A stretch of DNA of 64,000 bases, from contig OX485803.1 in the NCBI GenBank assembly GCA_950295325.1, positions 76,029,554 through 76,093,553 of the forward strand, in the 5' to 3' direction. Both the position numbers and the translations under genes were made by a program. Shown here piece after piece: positions 45,900 through 58,791 of this stretch. Position 1 is the stretch's first letter, and the number at the start of each line of letters is the position of its first letter. Under the pieces are notes generated by a model. It saw nothing but the letters and a program-made list of their open reading frames with translations, was not told where the DNA came from and did not search any database. Source of the stretch: Polytrichum commune. Its lineage: Eukaryota > Streptophyta > Polytrichopsida > Polytrichales > Polytrichaceae.

Positions 45900-48800
45900 T
45901 TGTGTCCCATTTCATGTTTCCTAGAACTGTAGAGGTTATTCTATGCACGACAATATTCTAATAGCATTTTTTCCCAACTATCGATCTAATACTCTTAGTA
46001 GAAACTTGGGAGAAAGATGGAATAGGTATATCAAAATCTCCCAGTTATAGTCATTTTTCCACCGCACGAAACGGATTTGGCAACATACATTCTAGCACTA
46101 CTACTTGAGGACATGGGGGTATTTTTGCATTTATTAGGACGTCTATCACATACCAATCCTTTCACATATCTATGTTTCCCTTAAATTCCGGGAGGGTGGG
46201 TGGGACCTTCCCTCATGGAACATCAAATTGTTACCTTCACCAACACTATACATAACTCGGAGGACATCTCAAAATAATAGCCAAAACACTAGTAGGGTTT
46301 CGTTCAAGGCATAACCTTGTATCTTGTCGTACCATATATCCATCTTACACTTGGTCAAAAACAAAGATGTATGTAATAGCAACTCTATCGAACATCAAAG
46401 GTCCTTACTCAAATCAAAACAACTTTGTATTCTAACCTTTCTTGTAGAATATCAAAGCTAAATACATATTATTTGCATAAGAAAATGAAACACGAAGTTT
46501 AAGAATACCGCCAAGTTTGTGAAGGGTCTGCCTCACCTATGCCCATACCACCAACCAAATCCACAGAAAGGGTTAGTAGTGTACACAAGGTGAATAACAG
46601 CAAAGCCCAATTGTTATCTATGTCACATAATCAAGCATGGTGTAATCATATACTTTGTACCAAAGAATACACATCCATTTTGTGAGTATTCTACATGTTC
46701 CTTAGCCATTAGAACCTTGTGCAACCAAAGTTTGTGCTAGGTTAAGCACATCCCTCGCTCTTATTAGTGCGCTCCACTTACACTAAACCTAAAAACTATA
46801 CTTAGGGTGAGCATCCACCTACGGCTAAACCTTCAAAAAAAGGTGCTTACGTTTCTCAGTACTTAATGTAGTATTAGGTAAGGGACCAACACCTTAGATG
46901 TGTAAAGTCACATCAATGGTGGATATGATTTGGGGAGCTTTTATCGAACCCTAGGGTAATTTTCCTTGGGCTGATATTATGGTATCCAATAAATATGTAA
47001 AGGCTAAGGTAAAAACTAAGAGAGAGAGAGAGAGAGAGAGAGACTACTTTCCACCCTTTGGCTCCAAAAGCTACAATCTATAAATACAAATCCTTACATT
47101 CTTCTTTTCACCGATTTTTTCTATTATCAATCTTCAGGGGAGGTTTTTCTAATAGGGGGTCTTAATGCTCGAACTAGCTCTCACCAAGACAAGACCTTCA
47201 TCTTGACAACAATGGCATTAACCTCGTAGAGGTTCCTAGACCCCACTAGTTGAGAGAGTCCGATGACACTAGTGATTGAAATGCATTCGGTCGATTACTA
47301 ATAGAAAGTTTGCCCTCCTCTGATTTTGAGATTCTTAATGGAGTTGATAAGCAATGTCGAAATTTCACTTGTTTCTCTAGTATGGATGGGGCTAGTGTAG
47401 TTGATTAACTCATAGGTGATCCCAACTCCTTCACAACTCAATCTCCTATTTCTTTAGAGGTAATAAATAAACAGACTTAGACCACTACCCTCTCTTCTTC
47501 ACAATAGGTAATAGTGTAAGTTCAAGGCCTCCATCCCTGTCTAGTCAAGGTCAAGTTCTCCGTCCCAATCCTAAGAAGGCAAACCAATATGCTCTCAATA
47601 TCAAACATGAACTCAATTATGTGCAACGTGAGACCTGACCCCATTAGACAACCACGTTCAAGCCTGGTTACAATTGATACTATATGTAGCTCAACCATCT
47701 TTTCTAAAATAAACCAGGTGGGAAACAACATGGTTTGATAACGATTGTTGAGAGGCCCGGTGAATCTTCCATATGGTGTTAAATTTGAGTCATTTAGACA
47801 AAATCTACAAAATGGCAAACAAAAAGAACTATGTATTCTTCTCAAAAGTATGATTTTGGAAGAGCTTTGAAGAAAAAGATGATTCAACCCTCCCATTTAC
47901 ACCACAAGTAGTAGTAAATTATTGCACAAAACTATACACCGTAGGTCAACATATCAATGATCATTTTGTTCCAACTATTTAGCTTCTAGATTTTGTACAG
48001 AGGGAATAATATGGGCCCATATGAAAGACCTAGCAAATCACAAGGTTGGTATATCCATGGGTTTAAACCTGAGCTTCCAAAATGGGTTGCAAATGACCTA
48101 TATGAACCAATAACACAGAAATTTAATTTGGTGCTAAAGAGGGTTTCTTGGCCTCATGGACTATCAACATCTTTCAAATGATCTTCAAATCTAGTGAAAG
48201 ATGCTCCTTGGGGAACTATAGGACCATAATGCTAGGAACAATCTTCGGCGAGCTTTATGGCTCTATTTTAGAAAAAATAATATGTCAATGAACAAAATTG
48301 AAAGGGGTTAGGGCGAGAGGACAATCAGGTTTCCGGGAAGGTAGATCTAATTTGGGCCCCATCCTTATATGTACCTTAAGCGAACGAGATATTTGCAGGT
48401 CGATGTCTCTATTCTTGCTTTATCAATTTCAAAGATACAGTCCCACATGACAAGCTTTGGGAACACCTCCAAAGATTAGGGGTATCACCTCATTTAATTT
48501 GTAACAGGTTGTAAAAGCTATGTCCACTACAATCTACGCAAAAGTTTGAAAGAATGGTTACGCACATGGTAAAGTAATGTTCAACATTGTTAAACAAGGA
48601 TGTCCCTCCTCCCCCACACTATTCAGCTTGTATATTGATGAACTTGAAACACATTTGGACGAGATTGACGGGGATTATTCATGTTAATTTAACACAATGG
48701 TTGCCATTCTTCTGTATGCTAACGATGTTGCTCTACTCTCTAAATCAAGCACAAAACTACAAAGACTTTTGAGCACGCTATATGAATTTTGCACTTCTAT

Positions 48801-49990
48801 GTAGAGCCTTAAAGTCAATTTAGCGAAGACTAAAATCATGATATTTGGCCATAACAAAAGGAAATTAAACCAAGAGGCATTTTACCTAGACAAGGATCTA
48901 ATTGATACCACCGATGAATACACATATCTTGGGATTGATTTTCATTCACATGGTTGCTTTGAGCCATCTAATAAGAGGCAAGGAATCGCAGGTATGAAAG
49001 CATTGATGGAAACTTAAAAGAAAGAGGCGTTAATCGGCGTCACATCTAGGAACTCACATCTCACCTATTCAAGGCTTTATTACACCCTACTTTCACATAA
49101 GCACCAAAATTTGGGGAGGCGACTTGAAAAACTCTCATTGGAAAGTCTTTGAGAAGGGCATGAAGATGCATATGATGTCTCACGTCAAAGTGTGTTCTTT
49201 GACTACCTATCATATTTTAATGGTTGAATTCAGAGAACTTCCCATAGAATTATACACTCTTAAGCTTATTATGGGCTTTCAACAATGGCTCGCCCACCTA
49301 TCCCCCTCTTAGTTAGTCAATAAAGCAGCTGCACGATCCCAACACTTGGCCGAACAAGGATTTAACACTTGGTACAAATTAACAACCAAGTGGAAGACAT
49401 CATGCGGTTTATCTCATTGGGATACCCATGACAAACGCAACCTTATCAAAAACAACATATGTTGATATCAAGGAGGTTTTTCTTGCTAAACGGTGGAACT
49501 CCTTCCATCACTTTGGGAAGAAAATCGGATTACCTCCACCTCAAGGACTTTCTTAAATATGAATGTGAATTGTACTTGAAGCAACCATTGACTCCACGAC
49601 AACACAAGATCATTATTGCCTACCGCACCTCAAACTATAGACTTGCCATTGAAATTGAATGATGGACAACTATCCCTATCTCTAGAGATACTAGACTACA
49701 CTATTTTGATCCTAGGATGCAGTTGAAAATGAGATACATTTCGTGTTATAATATCCCCTATACAACCCCATTAAAGCTAAGTTTCCATCACTATTTGAGA
49801 ACGTAGTTTCAAGGAGCCTCAAGTCTTTCTTTCAATTAGAGCAACAAGTTAACATTAGCCTCTATCTCACGAAGATTGCCACTCTAGAGAATTAACTAGT
49901 TTGCAACCATCATGATGTACTTTCAGTCCCATTAGCCTTTTTGGCTTCCCGGATGTTAGAATCAATTTCATTGGCCAAAACCCTACCATT
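45900..49990 (+). pseudogene. Decayed non-LTR (LINE) retrotransposon ORF2
   Basis: Consecutive pieces of one ORF2 appear in order with stops and frameshifts. The endonuclease part is at about 45,940-46,290 (ISKSPSYSHFSTARNGFG) and 47,130-47,510 (GGLNARTSSHQDKTF, the GDFNAR motif). The linker and RT start are at 47,995-48,310 (KDAPWGNYRTIMLGTIFG). RT follows at 48,310-49,010: GQSGFREGRSNLGPI, VPHDKLWEHLQRLGVSPH, QGCPSSPTLFSLYIDEL, and LLYANDVALLS where the catalytic YADD has become YAND. The 3' domain (49,060-49,740) has IWGGDLKNSHWKVFEKG and LTPRQHKII. Extra sequence of about 0.7 kb seems to separate the two endonuclease pieces. The element is dead. Confidence 0.85.
47021..47043. repeat. (AG)n microsatellite
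   Basis: About eleven AG units inside the LINE remnant. Confidence 0.9.
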
Positions 49991-50039
49991 CTCTTGTCAA
50001 CAACTTGTGAATATTGTCAAGGATGATTGAAATTGGATG

Positions 50040-50240
50040 AAAAGTCACTTGGTAAGTGACAGTAATTGCAACACTGTAAATCTATAATCCCCAAAAAAAT
50101 TTACAAGGAATGACAATTAATATTGGGTCAACTTCTAGTGTTGGTGACACTATGCCGTCGTTTACAATTAACATTGAGCAAGACAATTAGAATTGGTGAC
50201 ACTAAAAATCATATTTAGTGTCGTACAATATTCAGTGTTG
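50040..50240. repeat. Dispersed repeat, copy 2
   Basis: Sibling of 41,682-41,875, located just after the LINE remnant. Confidence 0.75.
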
Positions 50241-50269
50241 AAATCATTAAACTGGATAAATAAATAACA

Positions 50270-50480
50270 AGCATATTTTTTGGGCATAATCGATCAAGTC
50301 TAGTGTTTCCAAGTCCAATTGGTTACATGTTATGACCTTTCGGTTTTCCTTTATCAATGTGAGGTATATTCCATAGATTCCTCTAAAATGATGGGTTATT
50401 CTCCTAAAGTCTTGAACTCCAACTGATTATTTTTCAAACTCATTCGGTTCAACGGCAACTGCACTATTTGGTTGACCTAG
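50270..50480 (+). repeat. Dispersed ~220-bp repeat, copy 2
   Basis: Same family as 44,985-45,195 and 61,410-61,640. Confidence 0.75.
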
Positions 50481-50705
50481 TGTGGGTCACACTAATTCCC
50501 GATTACCCGCACTAATATTTTATTATGATTTGAAGTGACCCAGTGTCATTTCCAATGTGAAAAATTAGTGTGGAATTTTTCATTCTATATATTTGGATAA
50601 AATCCAAGGCGCCATAAATCTACTAATGTTAACCAAGGCAAGTACTTTTAAATTAATGTGTGCCACACTAAATTCCAACCCACATGAAGTTTCCACCCAC
50701 ACCAA

Positions 50706-51190
50706 GGGCCAACTCACACACGAGACTGAGAGCCCGTGACCATTGCACTTCAAGTTGGTGGAAAAGGCAGAGCCGGTCCAAGTGCACTTCACACTATGCT
50801 CGAGGGACCAACAAAGTATGTGAATGCAAGATGGATGTAAAGTCTACATGGATTCCTACATGGCATTGAATAGATCATGTTTCATGGTCACTTGGATTAT
50901 TTTCAAATCTTGGAGGTAAGCCTAACACAAAACCGGGAGACCATGGCACTCCGAACACTCACAACCATTGATTTATTCTATTTTATCATGTGTGAGGACC
51001 CGCATGAATAAAAATTCATTAAAATAGCATTTGGTTGAGGGCGCAGTCACGTATGACTTCACACTACACTTGAGGGTCCGTGACCACACTACATGATGTT
51101 GGAGGTGTGTTGGGACGGCCTTTGGACACATTTCTTTTGGGCTCTCACAATTTCATGGTCACGGCTCTTGGCTCGTGTGTGAAGTGGCCC
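50706..51190. mobile_element. Tourist-like MITE, older sibling
   Basis: Starts GGGCCAACTCACACACGAG and ends GCTCGTGTGTGAAGTGGCCC, an imperfect terminal inverted repeat. The inside shares TAAAGTCTACATGGATTCC, CGGCCTTTGGA and GGTCACGGCTCTTGGCTC with the element at 57,203-57,802. The flanks are CAA and TTA, so the target duplication is not preserved. Confidence 0.75.
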
Positions 51191-54100
51191 TTATTTAGTA
51201 GACGGTCAGTTCTCCGGTTCATTGTCTGCCGTTGACCAGGTTTGGAGGATAGTTGTGGTGACTCGGGGCTGACCTAAGCTTATAATCCGACCGTGGGGGG
51301 TAGGCTGGACTTAAGCCAGGTGGCTCCAAGGTTGGTAAGCGTTGGTCTACGTTTGGTCTTCAAGGACTTGGGACTTTTGGGAATTTGGACTTACCCCGCG
51401 TTCATTCACTTTTCCATGTGATGAGAACATGCTAACCCTAATGCCGGTCGTCTCTGCCTTTTGGCTTCCTGGACTTTAAATCAATTTCATTTCATCCAAC
51501 GGCTCTCGATTTCAAATGATTGGATCTTGCTGAAAATTGATGTTTTTTAGGAATTTTTATTCCTTCGTAATGTGATTAATCTCCTTCACCGACTAGGCTA
51601 CTCCTGGCTTGCAGTAACTTACTAGGTTTTGTTCTAAATCTAGTATGAGGGAACTTATGTGGAGTATTGTACGGCACAAACTGCTTACAAGATCCGGGTC
51701 TACAAGAGTTGAGGATGACTAGGTTGAGTACATTGTTTATACTATTTGATGTCATGTACATTATTGGCGAACGGTCTAAACTAGATGCCTAGAGGTTTAG
51801 TAGTGACACATCCGTTGATTTTCAACCTAACCCTATTTGTCAACATAAGAAACTCTTTGAAGTGCATAATTACTTACAATATGGTATGTAGTGTATCACA
51901 TTGGATTGGTTGAAACGATAGTTTCACATTTTGGTTTGCAAAAGGAAGATGTCAAGTGTCATGTCTTTACACTTATAGTCAACTTGCTGACCATAGTGTA
52001 CCATACTGGGATTAAGCCTCATAATATTATTGAGCATACTTATGCCAAGAATTTAGTAAGTACACTAGCGCCAAGTGTCGTGAGGTTACACTAATGATCA
52101 AGTTATTGGCCATTAAACAAGTATTTAAGTAATTCCATGCATCTGATGAGTTAGAAATAAATAAGCAATTTTTAAGAAATGTGAACATTTGTGCTTCAAT
52201 TGTTGTAATTTGTACTTGTGATTTAGCCATGATGTAGTTGATTGCATATTAAAAGACCGTGGACATGATGTGTTTAGAAATTTGGCATCATAAGGAGATA
52301 TTAAAGTGGGCGTGTAGCAACAAATTAGGTTGGAATTGCCTAGAAAGTCCAAAATCATCTAAATACTAGTTATGAGTGCAACTTAGCATACGCCTTGTAG
52401 TAGGCTAAAGGGCACTATTATGCAGGTGACACTAAATACCATAAATAGTGTAGTATTATGAGAAGTGGCTTTAGAAATTGTGACTTGCCATTTTCAAAAG
52501 CTTGATCATAAAATTTTGTATATGGTTAGTAATATTACTTATGAGGTATGATGTGTTCACATTAGATCAACATACAATTTTACACTATAGTCACTTCCAA
52601 AGAAAACTAGGGGCGTCCACAAATGATTTACGTAGAAATGTTGTGCGAGAAAAGGTAAGGTGGAATATATTTGTAGGATTTAAATTTATATTTACCTTCA
52701 ATCTACAGTAGGTTTTTTTAAATGTTCATAAGTAATTTATATATAGGGGATTGTTAAATCGCCCACACATTGGTAAAAATGACCACATTTAATATGTCAA
52801 GTATCAAATAGGCTATGCCTTGTCATCCAAGTTGGCCAAGTTCATTAATTCTCAAACAAAGTTTATACCTTGCTTATCTTCATGTGTGCGATGAAGAATC
52901 AATGGTTGGTCATGTGACCACATAATGCGTCCTTGTGGTCATTTGTAATAAATTACATGTTCAATTTAACAATTCCATATATATATATACAACATACGGT
53001 ACTATAAATTATGCTAATATACTATTTTTTAAAATATAATAGCCTTATAAAAAAATGGAATGAATCAGGTTTGCTTTGTAAAATGCCAAGTATGTTAAGA
53101 GGGTAAATTAAGTTATGTTAAAGAAATAGCAAGGGTTTGTTGGAAACATGAATGAAATCTCAATCATTTTGGATGAAATTTGGTTCATTTTGGATGAAAC
53201 AAAAAAAAGTTTTAAAGGTTAGAAGCATGTTCAGGTAGTTTTCCCTTCCCATTGTCATTTCACGCAACTCCCTTAGCCACATAGTCATACCATGTACAGT
53301 TTGCCTATATATTTTGTAGTCATCTTCACTTCATATAGGGCTTCTTCTTCTTTTGTCTTGAATTGAAATAGCCGGGAAGGGAGGTCTAGAATGTTGACAG
53401 GCTGGTGAGGGTTTAGCTTGGAGAGAGGCCATGTTTGCCCAAATGATTTTAGGGTGCCCAATTCAACTTCATTCTTCCTCACACTCCCCGGTGGGTGGCA
53501 ACATATGAACTGACGTGAGTGTAAGAAGGGGAATTATGTGAGGCATTAGTGTACATAGTATACATAAGGGAGAGGTATAAGCTTCCTCTTGTGTGTACAT
53601 TTAGAAAGGCTACTAATAAATTTGAAGTGAATGTAAATGTATAAAAGGGGGCTTTAAGGTTTAGAGAAAAAGTTGACAATAGGTGTTAGTTACATCTAAT
53701 CCACGTTTTCACCCATTGTTATCACATGGTAATAGTCCTTAACGACTACATTGTCCATTTTTGTTAGGGTTTGCATTTGGGTTTTAGATTTTTACAAAGT
53801 AGAGGCTCTTGGAGCGCTCATGGGCTCCCTTAAGTTTTGTTCTTTAGATTATGTCTAATTTATTGAGCTCTGGTCTTTTTTTTTTGTTAAATTCAATTGT
53901 TGAGTTACATGCTATGAATGGAAAATAATGTTCAATGGCTTTCTCATTGGAAGTGAAAGTGAATGTATAAGTAATAAAGGCCTATATTTTGAATATGTAG
54001 TGGAGGCATTGAACTAAAAAGCTTAATATTAATACATGAGTCCATTTTCTAGCTTGCCATTGGTATATGTACATTTGTTTTTCTTTGTGAACTTCTTTTA

Positions 54101-54747
54101 TATAGGGGGTTTAATTTCGTAGTGACCCACGCACATCAATTAGGTATCCAATGAAGAGTCCACCCCCCTAGGCTCACGTTGTGCTCCTTGTTGGAGTGTT
54201 TGAGGTGGTTTTGTTGCTCCATGGGTGGGTCACTATATAGGATTTTTGTGCACCACATGTGATAGAGGAGTATTTTTTTAGGGACTATTTACTTCCATGG
54301 CATGAATTAAAGATTTCCTATAATTGCTTCATTCATTTAATTGATCTATTTGTTTGCACCCTATCATTGCTTATTATTTCTATGCGAATGCAATTTATTG
54401 TAGTCTATATTCCTTTTAAGTAATAAACTAATCCATGTTCATAGATACTATTGCAAACATAGTTCTTGAAGTCATGTACTTCGGACGGACTCTAGACAAA
54501 ACACAATCACATCACACTTGCATATCATACACAACCATATCAACTAGTAAAATACCATACATCATATGCATTACAAAAGAACAGTGTATTCACCAAAAAA
54601 ATAATATGATTGTGTGCTAAAAAACACAACACCCACTCTGTAGGAGTATACCCACGAGCACAAAGAAAATCCTATATGAGTACCCAAAAAAAATGACAAC
54701 CTCAAAATTTGACAACCTCTTACAAATCCAGAATCCCCCTAAGCTCT

Positions 54748-54792
<45 letters not shown>

Positions 54793-54880
54793 TACCATTG
54801 GTGTTGGCTTGGAATGAGGGATGCTCCACCTTGATCACGGCCGCAAGCTGGGGGGGGGGCAGTGTGTTAAAAAGTTAAGG
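51191..54880. other. Intergenic with dispersed repeats
   Basis: No gene supported. 51,880-52,600 belongs to the repeat family also seen at 8,570-9,160. A (GA)n tract lies at about 54,748-54,790. 54,085-54,200 weakly resembles 43,200-43,290 (ATATAGGGGGTTT followed by CACCCCCC). Confidence 0.4.
54748..54790. repeat. (GA)n microsatellite
   Basis: About 20 GA units with one GATA interruption. Confidence 0.9.
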
Positions 54881-54886
54881 ATATAG

Positions 54887-55145
54887 GTGCGAACAACCAC
54901 TATTTTATAGGGGGGTATTACTTTCAATTCTTTTTTTTTTTTCACATGCTATCATTATGTAAATTTCTACTTTGGGTTAATAGACAAATGGCTTGCATTA
55001 CTTATAATTCCAAATTACCTATTATTCCATACCCTATAGTACTTTAAAGATGTCCAGTGCCATTTTTGATACCCTATATTACTCTTAAGTCCATTTATAA
55101 TTTTTAGCCCCCATGTTTTTAAAATACCCTATCATTTGTTCGCAC
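54887..55145. mobile_element. Small inverted-repeat element (259 bp)
   Basis: Ends are GTGCGAACAA and its exact reverse complement TTGTTCGCAC; the match extends outward through ATA with one mismatch and inward to ATAGGG/CCCTAT. The interior is AT-rich with repeated ATACCCTATA phrases. A target duplication could not be fixed, so the superfamily is open. Confidence 0.6.
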
Positions 55146-55199
55146 GTATATTGCTACTCCAACCAATGACTACCCCCCCCGAGGCCGCAAGCTCATAAG

Positions 55200-57199
55200 T
55201 TCATAGCTGCTAGTTCCCAATTCCTGATCATCCAAAACATAAACCCTAAGATCCAAAACTTGAACCCCTATAGTAGTTCTACTAAAAAAAATTAATGGCC
55301 ACAATATACACCTGTCTACTTTACTTATAATGAGATTGTCTACTTTTAATGGACCCTTCATTATTTGGAATTCCTTTCAAAAAAATTTCTTATTGTTTCA
55401 AATGTAATTCATTCTCCCTACATTGAGCCCCGTGTCATTTATAAAATGCACTGAGTGACCCACCATGAGTTCCTCACGATGCACTCATTCCTTACCCACC
55501 AACCTTAGACCACAAAGAGTCCAAGCTAGGTCACCTTCCTTTGGCCCATAGGTTAAGGTTAGAGTTGATGACATCACGGAGCTTCATATGGTTAGGTAGC
55601 CACCCGCACACAACGTGGGCAACCCTAAAGCTTCGTGCATGTGTCATTTGAAGGTGTGGCAAATCGTTCACAATTTCCGACATGAAAACAACCGTCACCT
55701 TCGCATAGGATGGGAGGAGCGGCGAGCCGGGTGGAGGTCTAGCTAGGGTCCTTACTAGCTAGGAGAGTATTTTTCCACACATGGGGATATCATATGCATG
55801 AGAAGGAGGTTGACCCGCACTTCAAGCTCGACTTTTGTGAAAAAACGTACAAACCGTGGGCCAGGGAAGTGAATGAAAGTACTAAGTGAAGTGACAACGG
55901 AGTCGGGACTTGGGAAGTCGGAAGAAGAAGTACGTATACACTACTACTAGAAAACGTGGTCCTAGGACAACACTTTCCCTTTCCATTTGACACGGGCAAT
56001 CATTAGGACTTGACCTCATTTACATGTTTTGAGTCCAATCCACAATTAATGCATGTTTAACTTGACACATGTAAATGGGGTCATGTTGTATTGACTGTAT
56101 GTGTTCAAGGCCCCACAATTCAAATAGTGGTGTGACCAAGAAACATGAAGGACTAGTTTTTTTTTTTTTTTTTTGGTTTTTTTGGTTTTTTTTTGGTGGT
56201 TTTTTATGAGTATTTGTATGTTGGTTGTACAATGCACATTGAAAAATGGTTGTTCGGCTTTTTTTCTTTTCTTTTTAATCCAGATGTGAACTTGGTGATA
56301 GGATGTAATTTTTTCCTTCAGAATGAATCTGAACTCAAGGTAGCTAAACAATGTCATCAGTTAAGTAATGTTATGCACTTGACCACATGTCACTCACATT
56401 GTAACGAGTGAGCAATTGTAACAAGTGAGAAAATTAAGCTAACCTACTTTAATGACTACCAATTTCATTTTTTCTACATAGCTTTGGTCATTAAAATAAA
56501 ACTTTGATCTTGGCTGGAAATGTTAATCACTCAATGAACCATTATTTCCAAAATGATAAAATTTTGCATCAATACATATGTTAATTGATGATACTATACT
56601 CAACCCACCATGTGGATGATAAGACAGGCAAACCCAAAACCATTGAGCATGTAGCCTAAAAAAGAATATCATAATGTATCACTTGTATACATTCAAAACT
56701 CCCAAGAATACATGATTGGAACTCACCACCAACATATGAGTCCTCAACAATCGTCCGGTGTCGGTGAAAGAAACACATAAATCTAACATTGTTGTACATT
56801 TGCAGAACTTCTAGTCACGTAGGTCAATTCCCCAATGACGCAGAAACAATTCTCTAGTGACGCAAGATAATTGCCCAAGACTCATATGCTTGTCATGAGT
56901 GCACCTTGTTGATTTTAGGGTGTATGTATCTTACTAGGTAAACGTAGTGGACGACCCAGGTCAGCTTATTCTTCTAGAGTCTTGCTGCAGTTTTAAAACG
57001 TAATTGCAGTAGCGAGGGCATCGTGAAAGGCTGAGCTGTGTGACATTGTTAACTCGGTTTTGAATTGTGTTTCAAGATGCGGCGAAGCGATTTGAATCCC
57101 TCAAAACGACTTTTAAGTTACCGTTGTAGGGCGTGACAAAAGTCGTCTATCCAATGTGAATACGATAAAGCGAGACTTGGTTGGGGTTCAACATCTAAG
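55200..57199. other. Intergenic, no gene seen
   Basis: Includes a long poly-T tract at about 56,157-56,195. No supportable coding sequence. Confidence 0.35.
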
Positions 57200-57202
57200 T
57201 AA

Positions 57203-57802
57203 GGGTCACTTCACACACAAGGCTGAAGGCCCTTGACCATGGCAATGTAAGAGCTCTCATTGGTCGAAAAGGCGGAGACCGTCCAAGTTCACTTCACACT
57301 AGGAGGTGAAGGCCTAAAGGCCCAAAGAAAAGTTCATGGATGAAAAGTCTACATGGAGTCCTACATGGCTAGTTGTGGATAAGGGTGCATGGTCTACCAG
57401 AATATGCGTTAGACCCACCTCCAAGAGGTGGGCTTGACGGAAATTCCGGGAGACCATGACTTTTTTAATATTTTCCAGCATGACAGATTTCAGAACAGAT
57501 TGCATGGCAGATTCCAAGACAGATTCCAAGACAGATTCCAAGACAGACAAACACCACCAAGTAGTTATCTTAAACTGATAAACTTGGAGACATATTATAT
57601 TAAACCAAATCCTCCCCTCTTTTTCCGCCAACAAAATATGCAATGGTCCCGCAACATGGTTCATTCTCACTTCACACTATGATTGAAGGCCAAAGACTAC
57701 ATAAAATGGCTTTCCCAACACCCATGGTACGGCCTTTGGATGAGAGTCAAGGGTCCTCACCATTACAAGGTCACGGCTCTTGGCTCATGTGTGAAGTGGC
57801 CC
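57203..57802. mobile_element. 600-bp Tourist-like MITE with TAA TSD
   Basis: The left end begins GGGTCACTTCACACACAAG; the right end reverse-complemented begins GGGCCACTTCACACATGAG. Flanking TAA occurs at 57,200-57,202 and 57,803-57,805. The 3-bp TWA duplication and the GGG start place it with PIF/Harbinger-derived MITEs, though its TIR differs from that of the full element at 3,707-8,020. It contains a three-fold ACAGATTCCAAG repeat near 57,505-57,545 and no coding capacity. Confidence 0.88.
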
Positions 57803-57956
57803 TAAGTTATCTGCTTTGAATGTACTTTTGAGTGTTCGACAACGTAATTCCGTATTCAAAACATTTTTTTTAAAAGACAAGGACACAATATCATTACTTT
57901 ATACATTGGCAGGATCACCGAAGTGTTTGTATGCAAATTAGATTGTGGCAATATAG

Positions 57957-58250
57957 ATGTGTGGTTTTATCATGTTTTTGGAGAGTTTGACTCAGATTGG
58001 GCCACCAAATGTACTCTTTGAGAAACCAATGAGACCGGTGCTCAATGCTGACTTTGATTGCGTGACTGCAACACAAACCATACCAACAACTACACATGGA
58101 AAGGTGGTTCCAACGAATTGGAGAGAGGGAATTTTCGTTCTCGACTGTACCTCTCGTTGTCATATTATGGTTCAAGTTTTTATGTTGGATGGATGAGAGG
58201 TACGTTCTTATATGATAATTTTCACTCTCCCAAAAATTGAGTCAAATTAA
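57957..58250 (+). other. Coding-like stretch, unknown
   Basis: One frame gives IGPPNVLFEKPMRPVLNADF and GKVVPTNWREGIFVLDCTSR before a stop at 58,194-58,196; an overlapping frame stays open to 58,240. It lies just left of the MITE at 58,338. No family recognised; it may be a decayed gene or element. Confidence 0.2.
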
Positions 58251-58337
58251 TATAACTATATCTACCACATGATTGTCCATGCTTGACGGGTTCCAAGGGC
58301 TGCTTTTATAAGAAAAAAAGGATGTTGTTGCACTTTA

Positions 58338-58788
58338 GGGCCGGTTTACACCATGGACCATGAAGTCGGACCACTTCCATGGTCCGATTTCATGGTCCAA
58401 CTTCCATGGTCCAAGTTTTTTAATTTATGTATAAAAATGGCATTTTTGAATTCTTTTCTTTTCAAGTTTGACCATTCTCTTGTCTTCAACTCCTCTTCTC
58501 CAAAACAAATTCTATAAATTTTTTTAATAACAACATCACTCTGTCATGGGCCCTTGCCTTTTTTCTACCAGAGCACCTCTTTTGCCTCTCCCACCATAAA
58601 GCCCGTTGGACCATGTCACTAAATAGTGTAGGCCTTAAAACATGTCTTTTGGAGACCTCGAACTCCATGGTCACTCTGACATGTTTTCCTTGGTGTAAAC
58701 CGAAGTGGTCCTGGGACAAGTTCAACAACCAATCACAGATTTTACAGGGCCTTGGGACGACTTCATGGTCCATGGTGTAAACAACCCC
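58338..58788. mobile_element. 451-bp MITE with TTA TSD
   Basis: The left end reads GGGCCGGTTTACACCATGGA; the right end reverse-complemented reads GGGGTTGTTTACACCATGGA, and both continue CCATGAAGTCG. TTA flanks both sides (58,335-58,337 and 58,789-58,791). This is the PIF/Harbinger TWA signature again, with a third TIR type. The interior repeats CCATGGTCC several times. Confidence 0.88.
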
Positions 58789-58791
58789 TTA

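Noticed and set aside
54617-54838. Ser-Leu repeat ORF on the - strand
   Set aside because: Translation of the (GA)n microsatellite.
56020-56357. Lys-rich ORFs on the - strand
   Set aside because: Translation of a poly-T tract.
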